Translations under genes and position numbers: made by a program
Assembly: GCF_942548115.1 (NCBI RefSeq)
Contig: NZ_OW824151.1
Location: 682,001 to 746,000, forward strand
Direction: 5' to 3'
DNA from: Aeromicrobium sp. Leaf245
Lineage (GTDB): Bacteria > Actinomycetota > Actinomycetes > Propionibacteriales > Nocardioidaceae
Length of the DNA stretch: 64,000 nt
Part shown: positions 49,773 through 58,918 of the stretch, piece after piece
Layout of the letters: each line of letters opens with the position of its first letter
Position numbering within the stretch: the stretch's first letter is position 1
The notes under the pieces: generated by a model
What the model was told of the DNA's origin: nothing
Database searches by the model: none
The model's input: only the letters and a program-made list of their open reading frames with translations

Positions 49773-50957
49773 GTGAGAGCAGTGACGTGGCAGGGCCGAC
49801 GCGACATCCAGGTGCACGACGTGCCGGACCCTCGCATCGAGGATCCGGGCGACGTCGTGCTGAAGGTGACGAGGACCGGCCTGTGCGGCTCCGACCTGCA
49901 CCTGTACGAGGTGATGGGTCCCTTCATGAACACCGGTGACGTCCTGGGTCACGAGACGATGGGCGAGGTGGTGGAGGTCGGCGCCGGCATCACGAACCTC
50001 GCCGTCGGCGACCGCGTGGTGGTGCCGTTCCAGATCGCCTGCGGCGACTGCTTCATGTGTCGCAAGGGGCTGCAGACGCAGTGCGAGACCACGCAGGTGC
50101 GCTCGCACGGCACGGGAGCAGCCCTGTTCGGCTACAGCGAGCTGTACGGCAGCGTTCCTGGCGGTCAGGCCGAGTACCTGCGCGTGCCGCACGCGGACTA
50201 CGGCGCCATCAAGGTGGGTCCCGACCTGCCCGACGAGCGATACGTCTACCTGTCCGACGTGATGCCCACGGCGTGGCAGGCCGTCCGGTACGCCGACGTG
50301 CACGAGGGCGACACGCTCGCCGTCGTCGGACTCGGCCCGATCGGCGACATGGCCGCCCGTCTCGCGCTGCACCAGGGCATCCGGGTCATCGGCATCGACC
50401 TGGTCCCCGAGCGGCTGGAGCGTGCGCGACAGCGAGGTGTGGAGACCTTGCACGTGGAGGACGACGACGTCGTGGAGACGGTCTTCGAGCTCACGTCGGG
50501 TCGTGGCGCGGACGGCGTGATCGACGCCGTCGGCATGGAGGCGCACGGCTCGCCGGCGCCCTCGGTGCTGCAGAAGGCGGTCGGCCTCCTCCCGGACGGC
50601 CTGGCGAAGCAGGCCATGACCTCGGCCAGCGTCGACCGGCTGGCCGCGCTGCACCTGTCCACCCAGCTGGTGCGCCGCGGCGGCACGGTCTCGCTGTCGG
50701 GCGTCTACACGGGCACGCACGACCCGATGCCCATGCAGCAGCTCTTCGACCGCCAGGTGACGCTGCGGATGGGACAGGCCAACGTGAAGAGGTGGGTCGA
50801 CGACCTGATGCCGCTCGCGGAGCGCGCCGACGACCCGCTGGGCCTCGAGTCCTTCGCCACCCACCGGTTGTCGCTGGAGGACGCGCCGCGCGCGTACGAC
50901 ATCTTCCAGCGCAAGGACGACGGCGCCGTCAAGGTCGTCTTCGACCCCAGCCTCTGA
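49773..50957 (+). CDS. Zinc-dependent alcohol dehydrogenase (glutathione-independent formaldehyde dehydrogenase-like)
   Basis: 394 residues. Catalytic zinc ligands in GLCGSDLH and LGHETMGEV; structural zinc cysteines in CGDCFMCRKGLQTQC; NAD(P) motif VVGLGPIGDMAARL. The insert around AVGMEAHGS and length fit the formaldehyde-dehydrogenase-like branch. AGGAGG lies 6 nt before the GTG, and a GCAT-N15-GGGTAC promoter 38 bp upstream. A role in aldehyde or alcohol detoxification under stress is likely. Confidence 0.9.
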   Translation: MRAVTWQGRRDIQVHDVPDPRIEDPGDVVLKVTRTGLCGSDLHLYEVMGPFMNTGDVLGHETMGEVVEVGAGITNLAVGDRVVVPFQIACGDCFMCRKGLQTQCETTQVRSHGTGAALFGYSELYGSVPGGQAEYLRVPHADYGAIKVGPDLPDERYVYLSDVMPTAWQAVRYADVHEGDTLAVVGLGPIGDMAARLALHQGIRVIGIDLVPERLERARQRGVETLHVEDDDVVETVFELTSGRGADGVIDAVGMEAHGSPAPSVLQKAVGLLPDGLAKQAMTSASVDRLAALHLSTQLVRRGGTVSLSGVYTGTHDPMPMQQLFDRQVTLRMGQANVKRWVDDLMPLAERADDPLGLESFATHRLSLEDAPRAYDIFQRKDDGAVKVVFDPSL

Positions 50958-50966
50958 GGGACGCGC

Positions 50967-51002
50967 GCGGCCGGCTCCCCCTCACGGGTGGGGGCCGGCC
51001 GC
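50967..51002. terminator. Bidirectional terminator hairpin
   Basis: GCGGCCGGCTCCCC and GGGGGCCGGCCGC arms around the loop that holds the CDGSH stop codon. It lies between convergent genes. Confidence 0.7.
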
Positions 51003-51197
51003 GGCACGTCGGGCGATCAGCTTGTGCGTCCCGTCGCACCAGGGGCCGCGCGCCGTGGCGTCGCAGCGGCACAGGGCGACCACCGGCCGCTGGGCCTGCA
51101 CCGCCGTCCCGTCGGGCGCCACGACGAAGCCGAGGTCGCGCACCAGGCGAGGGCCGGCCTGCGCCCCGCGGATCATCGCCTCCCTGCGGTCGCTCAT
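50982..51197 (-). CDS. CDGSH iron-sulfur protein
   Basis: 71 residues. CRCDATARGPWCDGTH matches the [2Fe-2S] motif C-x-C-x2-(S/T)-x3-P-x-C-D-G-(S/A/T)-H exactly, giving three Cys and one His ligand. It is a single-domain, soluble form. The ATG at 51197 overlaps the stop of the diiron protein gene upstream (ATGA), so it is very probably made in fixed ratio with it, perhaps as its electron donor. Confidence 0.9.
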   Translation of the reverse strand: MSDRREAMIRGAQAGPRLVRDLGFVVAPDGTAVQAQRPVVALCRCDATARGPWCDGTHKLIARRAAAGPHP

Positions 51198-52126
51198 GCC
51201 GGCACCGGCGCACCGAGGAGGTCGACGGCGCAGCGCTCCTCGACGAAGACGCACACGAAGGCGCCGAACCCGACCTCGTCCTCGAGCTGCGGGTCCCCAC
51301 CGGTCTCGAGCTCGCACAGCGTGCGGGCCAGGTGCTCGTGCACCGCGTCCGCCTCGACGTGCTCGTCGTAGTAGAGCGCGACCGTCTCGTCGAAGCCGAG
51401 GCGCCGCAACCCGTGCACCATGTCGGCGCTCGGGAGCGAGCTGGTGGCCTCGAAGGCCGCCAGGTGGCCCAGGGCCGCGTGCCGCAGGCGTCGGTGCAGG
51501 CACAGCAGCGACATCGCGTTGCTAAGCGTCAACGTCTCCTCGGACGCCTCGTCGACGTAGGCGCCGTAGGTCGGGTCGAGCCCTGCCGCCTCCATCGCCC
51601 GCTCGAACAGGTGCGCGTGCAGACGGTCCGCCTGCCCGTCGCCGAGCTCGTCGTACTGCAGCTCGGCCAGCCCGGCCTTCGCGGCGTTCCCGAGCCGCGG
51701 CAGCACGAAGCACTGCGGGTCGGCCTCCTTGAGGTGGTAGATGCTGCGCTGGACGAGGACGCGGCGGACGTCGTCGGCATCGGCGCTCTCGCGGACGAAG
51801 CGGGCGACGCCGGGGACGTCGCTGTCGGCCTCGACGAGGCCGGCGAGGTCGCGGGGGCCGGTCGAGGTCGCGAACGCCTCGCGCAACCAGGCCTCGAGGT
51901 CACGACCCAGACGGTTCCGCAGCCTCAGCACCTCCGGCGACCACTCCAGGTCCGGGTCGACGCCGTCGAAGCCGCGGTACGCGAGCTCGTACAGCGTCCA
52001 GAGCGCTAGGGCGTGGTCACGGGTGGTCGGTGCCGGTGCGTCCAGGAGGTCGGGGAGCGGGCGCAGCATCGTCAGGTGGTCGTGCACGGCCTGGCTGACC
52101 GGGCCGCACGGCGTGGGGATCCTCAT
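51194..52126 (-). CDS. Heme-oxygenase-fold diiron protein (iron-containing redox enzyme family)
   Basis: 310 residues, all helical. Candidate metal ligands are Glu in TLYELAYRGFDG, Glu/His in KEADPQCF and HAHLFERAM, and the C-terminal DEHVEADAVHEH. This pattern fits the heme-oxygenase-like diiron oxidase superfamily, whose characterised members carry out O2-dependent N-oxygenation, desaturation or C-C cleavage. The ATG at 52126 is preferred over a GTG at 52183 because GGGTAC lies 9 bp upstream. It overlaps a CDGSH gene. The substrate is unknown. Confidence 0.78.
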   Translation of the reverse strand: MRIPTPCGPVSQAVHDHLTMLRPLPDLLDAPAPTTRDHALALWTLYELAYRGFDGVDPDLEWSPEVLRLRNRLGRDLEAWLREAFATSTGPRDLAGLVEADSDVPGVARFVRESADADDVRRVLVQRSIYHLKEADPQCFVLPRLGNAAKAGLAELQYDELGDGQADRLHAHLFERAMEAAGLDPTYGAYVDEASEETLTLSNAMSLLCLHRRLRHAALGHLAAFEATSSLPSADMVHGLRRLGFDETVALYYDEHVEADAVHEHLARTLCELETGGDPQLEDEVGFGAFVCVFVEERCAVDLLGAPVPA

Positions 52127-52135
52127 GACCCTGAC

Positions 52136-52190
52136 GTACCCCGGGTAGGTGCCGTGACACGTGAGGTTTGACTCCGTGCTCACCGGGTAC
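52136..52190. promoter_or_regulatory. Divergent SigB/SigF-type promoters
   Basis: Minus strand: GTGT-N15-GGGTAC (52160-52136) for the diiron gene. Plus strand: GTTT (52166-52169), 15 bp, GGGTAC (52185-52190), the best match in the window to the group 3 sigma consensus, directed at the hydrolase gene at 52350. A second, housekeeping-like TAGAGT lies at 52320-52325. Confidence 0.65.
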
Positions 52191-52349
52191 CTGAGAGGTG
52201 GGTGACGCGGTCCCGGCCCGCCTCACGCAGTGCGGGGCCGGGCCGCGCCGCCCCTGTTCCGCTTCTGTTCCGCACAGCCGGCCTCGACGAACGACGCCTC
52301 TGGCGTGGGCCCCGTCCTCTAGAGTCTCCTCGGACCCCGAGGAGGCACG

Positions 52350-53363
52350 ATGAGCGACTGGCAGCCCGACATGCTGGGCGAGGGCTACGAGCAGCGCACG
52401 TTCGAGCTGGGCGACGACCCCGACGGCCAGGGCGAGGTGTTCGCCACGCTCGTGCGCCGCACCTGGACCGGATCCGTGCCCGCGGAGCGGGCCGTCCTCT
52501 ACGTCCACGGGTTCAGCGACTACTTCTTCCAGAAGGAGCTCGCGGAGTTCTTCGTCGACCGGGGCTTCGCGTTCTATGCCCTCGACCTGCGCAAGTGCGG
52601 CCGCTCGCGTCGGGAGGGCCAGACGGCTCACCACGTCACCGACCTCGCCCTCTACGACGCCGAGCTGGACCGTGCTCTGGCCGTGGTGCGCGAGGAGGTG
52701 CCCGGGGGTCCGGTGCTGCTGTCGGGCCACTCCACGGGAGGGCTCGTGCTGCCGCTGTGGCTCCACCGTCTCAACCAGCGTCCCGGGGGCTCGCGCGGCG
52801 CGGGCATCAGCGGGCTGGTGCTCAACAGCCCATGGTTCGACCTGCAGGGCAAGCCGTGGATGCGGACGGTGGGCACGCTCGCCATCCGTGGCGTCGGACG
52901 GATCAAGCCGTTCGACGTGATGAAGCTGCCGCCGACCGACGCGTACGGCAGCAGCCTGCACGTCAGCGGACACGGCGAGTGGGACTACGACACCGTGCTC
53001 AAGCCGCTCGACGGCTTCCGCGTCACCTACGGGTGGCTCGGTGCGGTCCGGGCCGGACACGCGCGTCTGCACCGCGGCCTCGACGTCGGCGTGCCGTCGC
53101 TGGTGCTGCGCTCGGACAAGACCCGGTTCGCCCGCTCGTGGAGCGAGCAGGTCGACCGCGCCGACGCGGTGCTCGACGTCAAGCAGATCGCTCGGTGGGT
53201 CGGCTGCCTCGGCGACGCCGTGACGTCGTTGCCGATCCCCGACGCCCGCCACGACGTCTTCCTCTCGCTGAAGGAGCCGCGGGAGGCCGCCTACGACGCC
53301 GTCGACGCCTGGCTGCGAGCCACCGCGATCGTGTCGTCTGCGGGGGACGCCCCGGTGGGGTAG
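52350..53363 (+). CDS. Alpha/beta-hydrolase (monoacylglycerol lipase-like)
   Basis: 337 residues, no signal peptide. Oxyanion segment AVLYVHGFSDYFFQ, nucleophile elbow LLSGHSTGGLV (G-H-S-T-G), catalytic Asp region about 245-255 and final His in PDARHDVFLS. It resembles bacterial monoacylglycerol lipase/lysophospholipase-type enzymes of the hydrolase-4 family. GAGGAGG lies 5 nt before the ATG. Probably under a SigB/F-type promoter 160 bp upstream. Confidence 0.85.
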   Translation: MSDWQPDMLGEGYEQRTFELGDDPDGQGEVFATLVRRTWTGSVPAERAVLYVHGFSDYFFQKELAEFFVDRGFAFYALDLRKCGRSRREGQTAHHVTDLALYDAELDRALAVVREEVPGGPVLLSGHSTGGLVLPLWLHRLNQRPGGSRGAGISGLVLNSPWFDLQGKPWMRTVGTLAIRGVGRIKPFDVMKLPPTDAYGSSLHVSGHGEWDYDTVLKPLDGFRVTYGWLGAVRAGHARLHRGLDVGVPSLVLRSDKTRFARSWSEQVDRADAVLDVKQIARWVGCLGDAVTSLPIPDARHDVFLSLKEPREAAYDAVDAWLRATAIVSSAGDAPVG

Positions 53364-53373
53364 ACCTGTCCCC

Positions 53374-53970
53374 GTGAGTGCCATGCCGATGTTCCCGCTC
53401 GGCACCGTGCTGCTGCCGGGCGGGCTGCTGCCGCTGCGGCTGTTCGAGCCGCGCTACCTGGAGATGCTGCAGGACGTGCTGCAGGCCGAGGAGCCCGAGA
53501 TCGGCTTCGTCCTCATCGAGCGCGGCCACGAGGCCGGCGGCGGGGACGCGCGGTTCTCCACGGCCACGGTCGGGCGCATCGTCCAGGCCGAGCCGCGAGA
53601 GTCCGACGTCGGCATGGTGGTGCAGGGCGGACGCCGCGTCGAGGTGGAGGGCTGGCTTCCCGAGGACCCGTACCCGCGGGCCCGGGTGCGCGACCTCCCC
53701 GACCTGGTGCCCGACGTCGACCGCGCCGAGGTGGCCGCCGTGCACGACCGTGCGGTCGCCGCGTCGCTGCGTCTGGGCATCATGGCACCGGAACCGCCTC
53801 CGCACGGTCTGCTCGCCGCCTGCTGGCACCTCGCGGACGCCTGCCCGCTCGGTCCCTACGACCGGCTCGCGCTGCTGCGCTCCACCCGCGCCCGTCAGCT
53901 CCTCTCCGCCGTCGACGACGCCTACGACCAGGCGGTCCAGATGCACGAGGCCTTCGGCCCAGGCAGCTAG
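53374..53970 (+). CDS. LON substrate-binding-domain protein
   Basis: 198 residues: MFPLGTVLLPGGLLPLRLFE and PRYLEMLQDVL are the hallmark of the N-terminal domain of Lon protease; no ATPase or protease domain follows. Stand-alone versions are widespread in actinobacteria with unknown function. A TAGACC hexamer that overlaps the preceding stop codon (53361-53366) lies 7 bp before the GTG, so the gene may also be transcribed as a leaderless mRNA. Confidence 0.9.
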   Translation: MSAMPMFPLGTVLLPGGLLPLRLFEPRYLEMLQDVLQAEEPEIGFVLIERGHEAGGGDARFSTATVGRIVQAEPRESDVGMVVQGGRRVEVEGWLPEDPYPRARVRDLPDLVPDVDRAEVAAVHDRAVAASLRLGIMAPEPPPHGLLAACWHLADACPLGPYDRLALLRSTRARQLLSAVDDAYDQAVQMHEAFGPGS

Positions 53971-54084
53971 GGCCTGCCTCTCGACGTCGTTCGGGCGACA
54001 CAGGGAGTCGGGCGCGCACCGGGTCCGCCGGGACCCTCCACGACGGCCTCGGCGATGTGGGCGCCATGTCCTAGGCTCAGGCGC

Positions 54085-56187
54085 GTGGATGCCCCTCTCG
54101 CCCTCTACCGCCGGTACCGTCCCGAGACGTTCGCCGAGGTGATCGGTCAGGAGCACGTCACCGACCCGTTGCGGCACGCGCTCGCGGCCAACCGGGTCAA
54201 CCACGCCTACCTGTTCTCCGGGCCTCGAGGTTGCGGCAAGACCACCAGCGCCCGCATCCTCGCCCGAGCACTCAACTGCGAGCAGGCGCCGGTCTCGGAC
54301 CCCTGCGGCGAGTGCCAGAGCTGCCGCGACCTCGCCCGGGGCGGGCCGGGCAGCGTCGACGTCATCGAGATCGACGCCGCCAGCCACGGTGGCGTCGACG
54401 ACGCCCGCGACCTGCGCGAGCGGGCCTTCTTCGCGCCCATCAGCAGCCGCTACAAGGTCTACATCATCGACGAGGCGCACATGGTGAGCCCGCAGGGCTT
54501 CAACGCGCTGCTCAAGCTGGTCGAGGAGCCGCCGCCGCACCTCAAGTTCATCTTCGCCACCACCGAGCCCGACAAGGTCATCGGCACCATCCGGTCGCGC
54601 ACCCACCACTACCCCTTCCGGCTCGTGCCGCCCAAGGCGCTGGGCGACTACCTGAACCAGCTGAGCGAGACCGAGGGCGTGCGGCTCGAGCCGGCGGCCC
54701 TGCCGCTCGTGGTGCGCGCCGGCGCCGGCTCCGTGCGCGACACCCTGAGCGTGCTCGACCAGCTCCTCGGCGGCGCCGGGCCCGAGGGCGTCACCTACGA
54801 CCTCGCCGTCCAGCTGCTCGGCTACACCCCCGACTCGTTGCTCGACGAGGCCGTCGCAGCGTTCGGCGCGGGTGACGGGAGCACCGTGTTCGGCGTCGTC
54901 GACAAGATCATCGAGTCCGGTCAGGACCCGCGGCGCTTCGCCGAGGACCTGCTGCAGCGCCTGCGCGACCTCGTGGTGCTGCGCGCCGTGCCCGACGCGC
55001 TGGCCACCGGTCTGCTCGACGTCCCCGGCGACCGCGCCGAGCGGCTGCAGAGCCAGGCCACGTCGTTCGGCCCGGCCGACCTGACCCGCATGGCCGACCT
55101 CGTCAACGCGGCGCTCACCGAGTTCCGCGGTGCCACCGCTCCTCGGCTGCTGCTCGAGCTGATGTGTGCCCGGATCCTCGTGCCGGCCTCCGACGCCTCA
55201 GGGGTCGTGGCCCGCGTCGACCGGCTCGAGAAGCGACTCTCCATGGGCGGGGTTCCCGCCGCGTCGGCCGCCACGGGAGCCGACGCCCCGGCCGACGCCC
55301 AGCCGAGCGCGGCCGCCCCTGCACCTGCCCAGCCTGCACCTGCCCAGCCCGGCCCCACGCAGGCTGCTCCGGCACAGGGCGCCCCTGCCCGGCAGACGCC
55401 CGCCCCCGACCCGGCCCGGCCCCCCGTCGACGACGCGCCGCCCTGGGACGTCGAGGAGCCGCCGGAGCCGGATCACCAGCCACCCCCGCCGTCGACGCCG
55501 CAGCCGTCGCAGGAGGCGCCCCATCGCCCGGCGCCCGAGCAGGCGGCTCCGGCCGCGACCCAGCCGGCCCCGTCGCAGCCTCCGACCCGCGAGCCCGAGC
55601 CGGCCGCCGCCGAGGCCCAGCCGGCCTCGGCACCTGCCGGGGGGATGAGCGTGGCCGACGTGCGTCGGCTCTGGCCCGAGATCCTCGAGGTGGTCAAGGG
55701 CCTGCGCCGGTTCACCTGGATCATGCTCAGCCAGAACGCACAGGTGCAGGCGCTCGACGGGACCACCCTCACCATCGCCCTGGTCAACAGCGGCGCCCGC
55801 GACTCCTTCATGGCCAGCGGCTCCGCCGAGTACGTGCAGAAGGCGCTGCAGCAGGTGATCGGGGTGCAGTGGCGGATCGACGCCATCGTCGACCCCTCGG
55901 CCGACCCGCGGGCGGCGAGCAACCCCGCGCCGGCATCGCCCCAGGCTGCGGCTCCCACGCCGCCGGCCCAGGCCGCTCCGGCCACCGGTGGCGACGCCGG
56001 CCGCGGGGTGGGCGCACCGGAGTCGGTGCGCCAGGCCATGCGCGAGCCGGCCTCGATGGCCCCGCCGGAGGACCCCGACGCGTCCGCCCACCCCGACGAC
56101 CCGGTGGTCGACCAGGGCACCGATCCCGAGCAGCTGCTCAGCCGGGAGCTGGGTGCCCGGGTGATCGATGAGATCGACCACGGCTGA
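54085..56187 (+). CDS. dnaX: DNA polymerase III gamma/tau subunit
   Basis: 700 residues. Clamp-loader AAA+ domain with Walker A GPRGCGKTT, zinc-binding cysteines (LNCEQAPVSDPCGECQSC), Walker B VYIIDEAHMV and sensor IFATTEPDKV. A Pro/Ala/Gln-rich linker (about 400-525) and a C-terminal tau-like domain (VADVRRLWPEILEVVKGLRR) follow. GTG at 54085 sits 7 bp after TAGGCT, so the mRNA is leaderless. No frameshift signal for a short gamma form is evident. Confidence 0.96.
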   Translation: MDAPLALYRRYRPETFAEVIGQEHVTDPLRHALAANRVNHAYLFSGPRGCGKTTSARILARALNCEQAPVSDPCGECQSCRDLARGGPGSVDVIEIDAASHGGVDDARDLRERAFFAPISSRYKVYIIDEAHMVSPQGFNALLKLVEEPPPHLKFIFATTEPDKVIGTIRSRTHHYPFRLVPPKALGDYLNQLSETEGVRLEPAALPLVVRAGAGSVRDTLSVLDQLLGGAGPEGVTYDLAVQLLGYTPDSLLDEAVAAFGAGDGSTVFGVVDKIIESGQDPRRFAEDLLQRLRDLVVLRAVPDALATGLLDVPGDRAERLQSQATSFGPADLTRMADLVNAALTEFRGATAPRLLLELMCARILVPASDASGVVARVDRLEKRLSMGGVPAASAATGADAPADAQPSAAAPAPAQPAPAQPGPTQAAPAQGAPARQTPAPDPARPPVDDAPPWDVEEPPEPDHQPPPPSTPQPSQEAPHRPAPEQAAPAATQPAPSQPPTREPEPAAAEAQPASAPAGGMSVADVRRLWPEILEVVKGLRRFTWIMLSQNAQVQALDGTTLTIALVNSGARDSFMASGSAEYVQKALQQVIGVQWRIDAIVDPSADPRAASNPAPASPQAAAPTPPAQAAPATGGDAGRGVGAPESVRQAMREPASMAPPEDPDASAHPDDPVVDQGTDPEQLLSRELGARVIDEIDHG

Positions 56188-58918
56188 CGGTGCCGCCGAC
56201 GGATCCGCCCTGGTGGCACGTCGCCGCCGGCTCGACCTCGACGACGACCCCCTCGCGGTGCTGCGGCGGCTGCGCGGCCGCGACCGGCTCGTGGGTCTGG
56301 TCGGCTCGTGGCACCAGGGCGACGCGCTCGTGGCGTGCGACCCGGTCCGTGTGCTCGACCCCGACGTCGACGACCCGTTCGACCTGCCCCTCCCGGTCGT
56401 CGTCGAGGACGCCGGTGCCGGGTTCGGCGGTGGGTGGATCGGCCTGTGGGGCTACCGGCTGGGTGGCCGCGTGGAGCGGGTCCCGGAGCCGAGGTCGCGC
56501 CCCGTGCCGCGTCCCGACGCCCAGCTGGCGTTCTACGCCTGGGTGCTGCGGCGCACCCGCGGCACGTGGTGGCTCGAGTGGCTGGGCGACGCCGACGTCG
56601 CACCGGTGCTGGACCTGCTCGACGGACCGCCCCCGCCCCCGCGGGAGCACCGGGTGGGCGCGTTCACGCTCACGCCGTCGCCCGCCGAGCACGAGGCCGC
56701 CGTGGCGCGCGCCGTCGAGCACGTGCACGCGGGCGACCTGTTCCAGGTGAACCTGTGCGCCCGGCTGGAGGCCTCGCTCGAGGGCGATCCGCTCGACGCC
56801 TTCTGTGCCGGCGCCGAACGGCTCCGACCCGCCTACGGCGCCTACGTCGAGAGCCCGGACGGTGCCGTCCTGTCCTTCTCGCCCGAGCTGTTCCTGCGGC
56901 GCACCGGCCAGGAGGTGCTCACCTCGCCCATCAAGGGGACGGCGCCGCTGGGTCTCGACGCGCGCGAGGACGCCGCCACGGTCGGAGCGCTCGTGGCCTC
57001 GGCCAAGGACCGCGCCGAGAACGTCATGATCGTCGACCTCATGCGCAACGACCTCGGCCGGGTGAGCGCCCCGGGCAGCGTGCGGGTCCCCGCCCTGGTG
57101 CGTCCTGAGCGGCATGCGGTGTGGCAGCTGGTGTCCGACGTCGTCGGTCGTCTCGCCCCCGGCGTCGGCGACGCCGAGCTGCTGCGAGCCACCTTCCCTC
57201 CGGGATCGGTCACCGGTGCCCCGAAGGTCCGGGCCATGGAGGTGGCCGCCGCGCTTGAGGTCACCGGCCGCGAGGCGTACACCGGCGCCATCGGGCACCT
57301 CAGCCCCCTGGCAGGTCTGGAGACCAACGTGGTCATCCGCACCGTCGAGGTGGCCGAAGGTCGCGCGTGGCTCGGCGTCGGCGGGGGGATCGTCGCCGAC
57401 TCCGAGCCGGCGGCGGAGCTGGCCGAGGTGTTCGTGAAGGCCGCGCCGGTGGTTGCGGCGATCGGAGGCACCCTCACCGACGACGTGGCTCCCGCGGTCG
57501 GTCCCCGGCCCACACCCGTGCACGGCTCGGTCGGGTCGGCCGCCGACGCACGCCGCGGCGTGTTCACCACCGTCCTCGTCCGCGACGGTCGCGCGGTCGA
57601 CGTCGAGGCGCACCTGGCGCGGCTCGACGCGAGCGTGCGCGCCGTCTACGGCACCACCGTGCGCGAGGGTCTCGACGACGCGGTCGCCCGGCGGGCAGCG
57701 ACCCTGGGCGCCGGGCGGCACCGGCTGCGGATCGAGGCCGTCCCGGCCGAGCCCGAGCGGGTCGGTGAGGACCCGGTGCCGGTGGGCGTCCGCATGGTCG
57801 ATGCCCCCCTCGTCGAGGCGCCCGCCACCTGGTGCCTGTCGCCCGTGGTCGTGCCGGGCGGCTGGGGAGCCGACAAGTGGGTCGACCGCGGACCCCTCGA
57901 CCTCTCCGCCGCCCCCTCGCGCGAGGCTGCCGACGACGTGCTGGTGCTCGACGTCGACGGCTCCGTCCTCGAGGGCGGGCGCACCAACGTCTTCTGCGTC
58001 CTCGACGACGGGGTGCACACGCCGCCGCTCGACGGGCGCGTGCTGCCGGGCACCCAGCGGGCCCGGGTGGTCGACGCGCTGCTCGCCGCAGGTGTCCCGC
58101 TCCACCAGCGCAGGCTCACCACCACCGACCTGGCCGCCGCGTCGGAGGTCTTCGTCACCAACGCGCTGCGCGGGGCGGTCCCCGTGCGTGAGGTCGTCGG
58201 CGTCGGCGCCTGGGAGGCGCCCGGTCCGGTGACCCGGCGGGTCGCCGAGGACCTGTCCGCCGGCGTTCCGGCGCAGCAGGAGCGGCCGCTCGCACCCCGA
58301 CGGGGCACCCGCGCGCGGGTGCTGTTCGTCGACAACTACGACTCCTTCGTCTTCAACCTCGTCCAGTACGTGCGCGAGCTCGGCGCCGACGCGCAGGTGG
58401 TGCGCAACGACGCGGTCACCGTCGAGGAGCTGGTGGACGCCCGTGAGGCCGGGGACCTCACGCACGTGGTGCTCTCGCCCGGGCCGGGGACGCCGGCCGA
58501 CGCGGGGATCAGCGTCGACGTGGTGCGCCGGCTCGGCCCCACCACGCCGCTGCTCGGGGTGTGCCTGGGGCACCAGGCGATCACCGAGGCCTACGGAGGG
58601 CGGGTGGTACGCGCCGCCGAGGTGGTGCACGGGAAGCCGTCGCTCGTCCACCACGACGGGCTGGGCGTGCACACGGGCCTGCCCTCGCCGCTCACCGTGG
58701 CGCGCTACCACTCCCTCGTGGCCGAGGAGGCGAGCCTTCCGCCCGAGCTGGTCGTCACCAGCCGCACCGCCTCCGGCGTGGTCATGGGCCTGCGCCACAC
58801 CTCCCACCCCGTCGAGGGCGTGCAGTGGCACCCCGAGTCGATCCTCACGACCCGCGGCCACGACCTCCTCGCCACCTTCCTCCGCCAGGGTCTGCCCGGG
58901 ACGGCCGGGACAGGGTGA
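56168..58918 (+). CDS. Triple fusion PabB-PabC-PabA (p-aminobenzoate synthesis)
   Basis: 916 residues joining all three steps from chorismate to 4-aminobenzoate. About 1-445: aminodeoxychorismate synthase component I (LFQVNLCARLEASL, FSPELFLRR, PIKGTAPLG, FPPGSVTGAPKVRAMEV). About 455-705: class IV aminotransferase-type lyase (RGVFTTVLVRDG, lysine in GADKWVDRG, EGGRTNVFCV). About 717-916: glutamine amidotransferase (VLFVDNYDSFVFNL, nucleophile Cys799 in GVCLGHQ, His/Glu in VQWHPES). It overlaps the end of dnaX by 20 nt and the next gene by 4 nt. The domain order is unusual; fusion direction PabA-PabB is more common in actinobacteria. Confidence 0.9.
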   Translation: MRSTTADGAADGSALVARRRRLDLDDDPLAVLRRLRGRDRLVGLVGSWHQGDALVACDPVRVLDPDVDDPFDLPLPVVVEDAGAGFGGGWIGLWGYRLGGRVERVPEPRSRPVPRPDAQLAFYAWVLRRTRGTWWLEWLGDADVAPVLDLLDGPPPPPREHRVGAFTLTPSPAEHEAAVARAVEHVHAGDLFQVNLCARLEASLEGDPLDAFCAGAERLRPAYGAYVESPDGAVLSFSPELFLRRTGQEVLTSPIKGTAPLGLDAREDAATVGALVASAKDRAENVMIVDLMRNDLGRVSAPGSVRVPALVRPERHAVWQLVSDVVGRLAPGVGDAELLRATFPPGSVTGAPKVRAMEVAAALEVTGREAYTGAIGHLSPLAGLETNVVIRTVEVAEGRAWLGVGGGIVADSEPAAELAEVFVKAAPVVAAIGGTLTDDVAPAVGPRPTPVHGSVGSAADARRGVFTTVLVRDGRAVDVEAHLARLDASVRAVYGTTVREGLDDAVARRAATLGAGRHRLRIEAVPAEPERVGEDPVPVGVRMVDAPLVEAPATWCLSPVVVPGGWGADKWVDRGPLDLSAAPSREAADDVLVLDVDGSVLEGGRTNVFCVLDDGVHTPPLDGRVLPGTQRARVVDALLAAGVPLHQRRLTTTDLAAASEVFVTNALRGAVPVREVVGVGAWEAPGPVTRRVAEDLSAGVPAQQERPLAPRRGTRARVLFVDNYDSFVFNLVQYVRELGADAQVVRNDAVTVEELVDAREAGDLTHVVLSPGPGTPADAGISVDVVRRLGPTTPLLGVCLGHQAITEAYGGRVVRAAEVVHGKPSLVHHDGLGVHTGLPSPLTVARYHSLVAEEASLPPELVVTSRTASGVVMGLRHTSHPVEGVQWHPESILTTRGHDLLATFLRQGLPGTAGTG

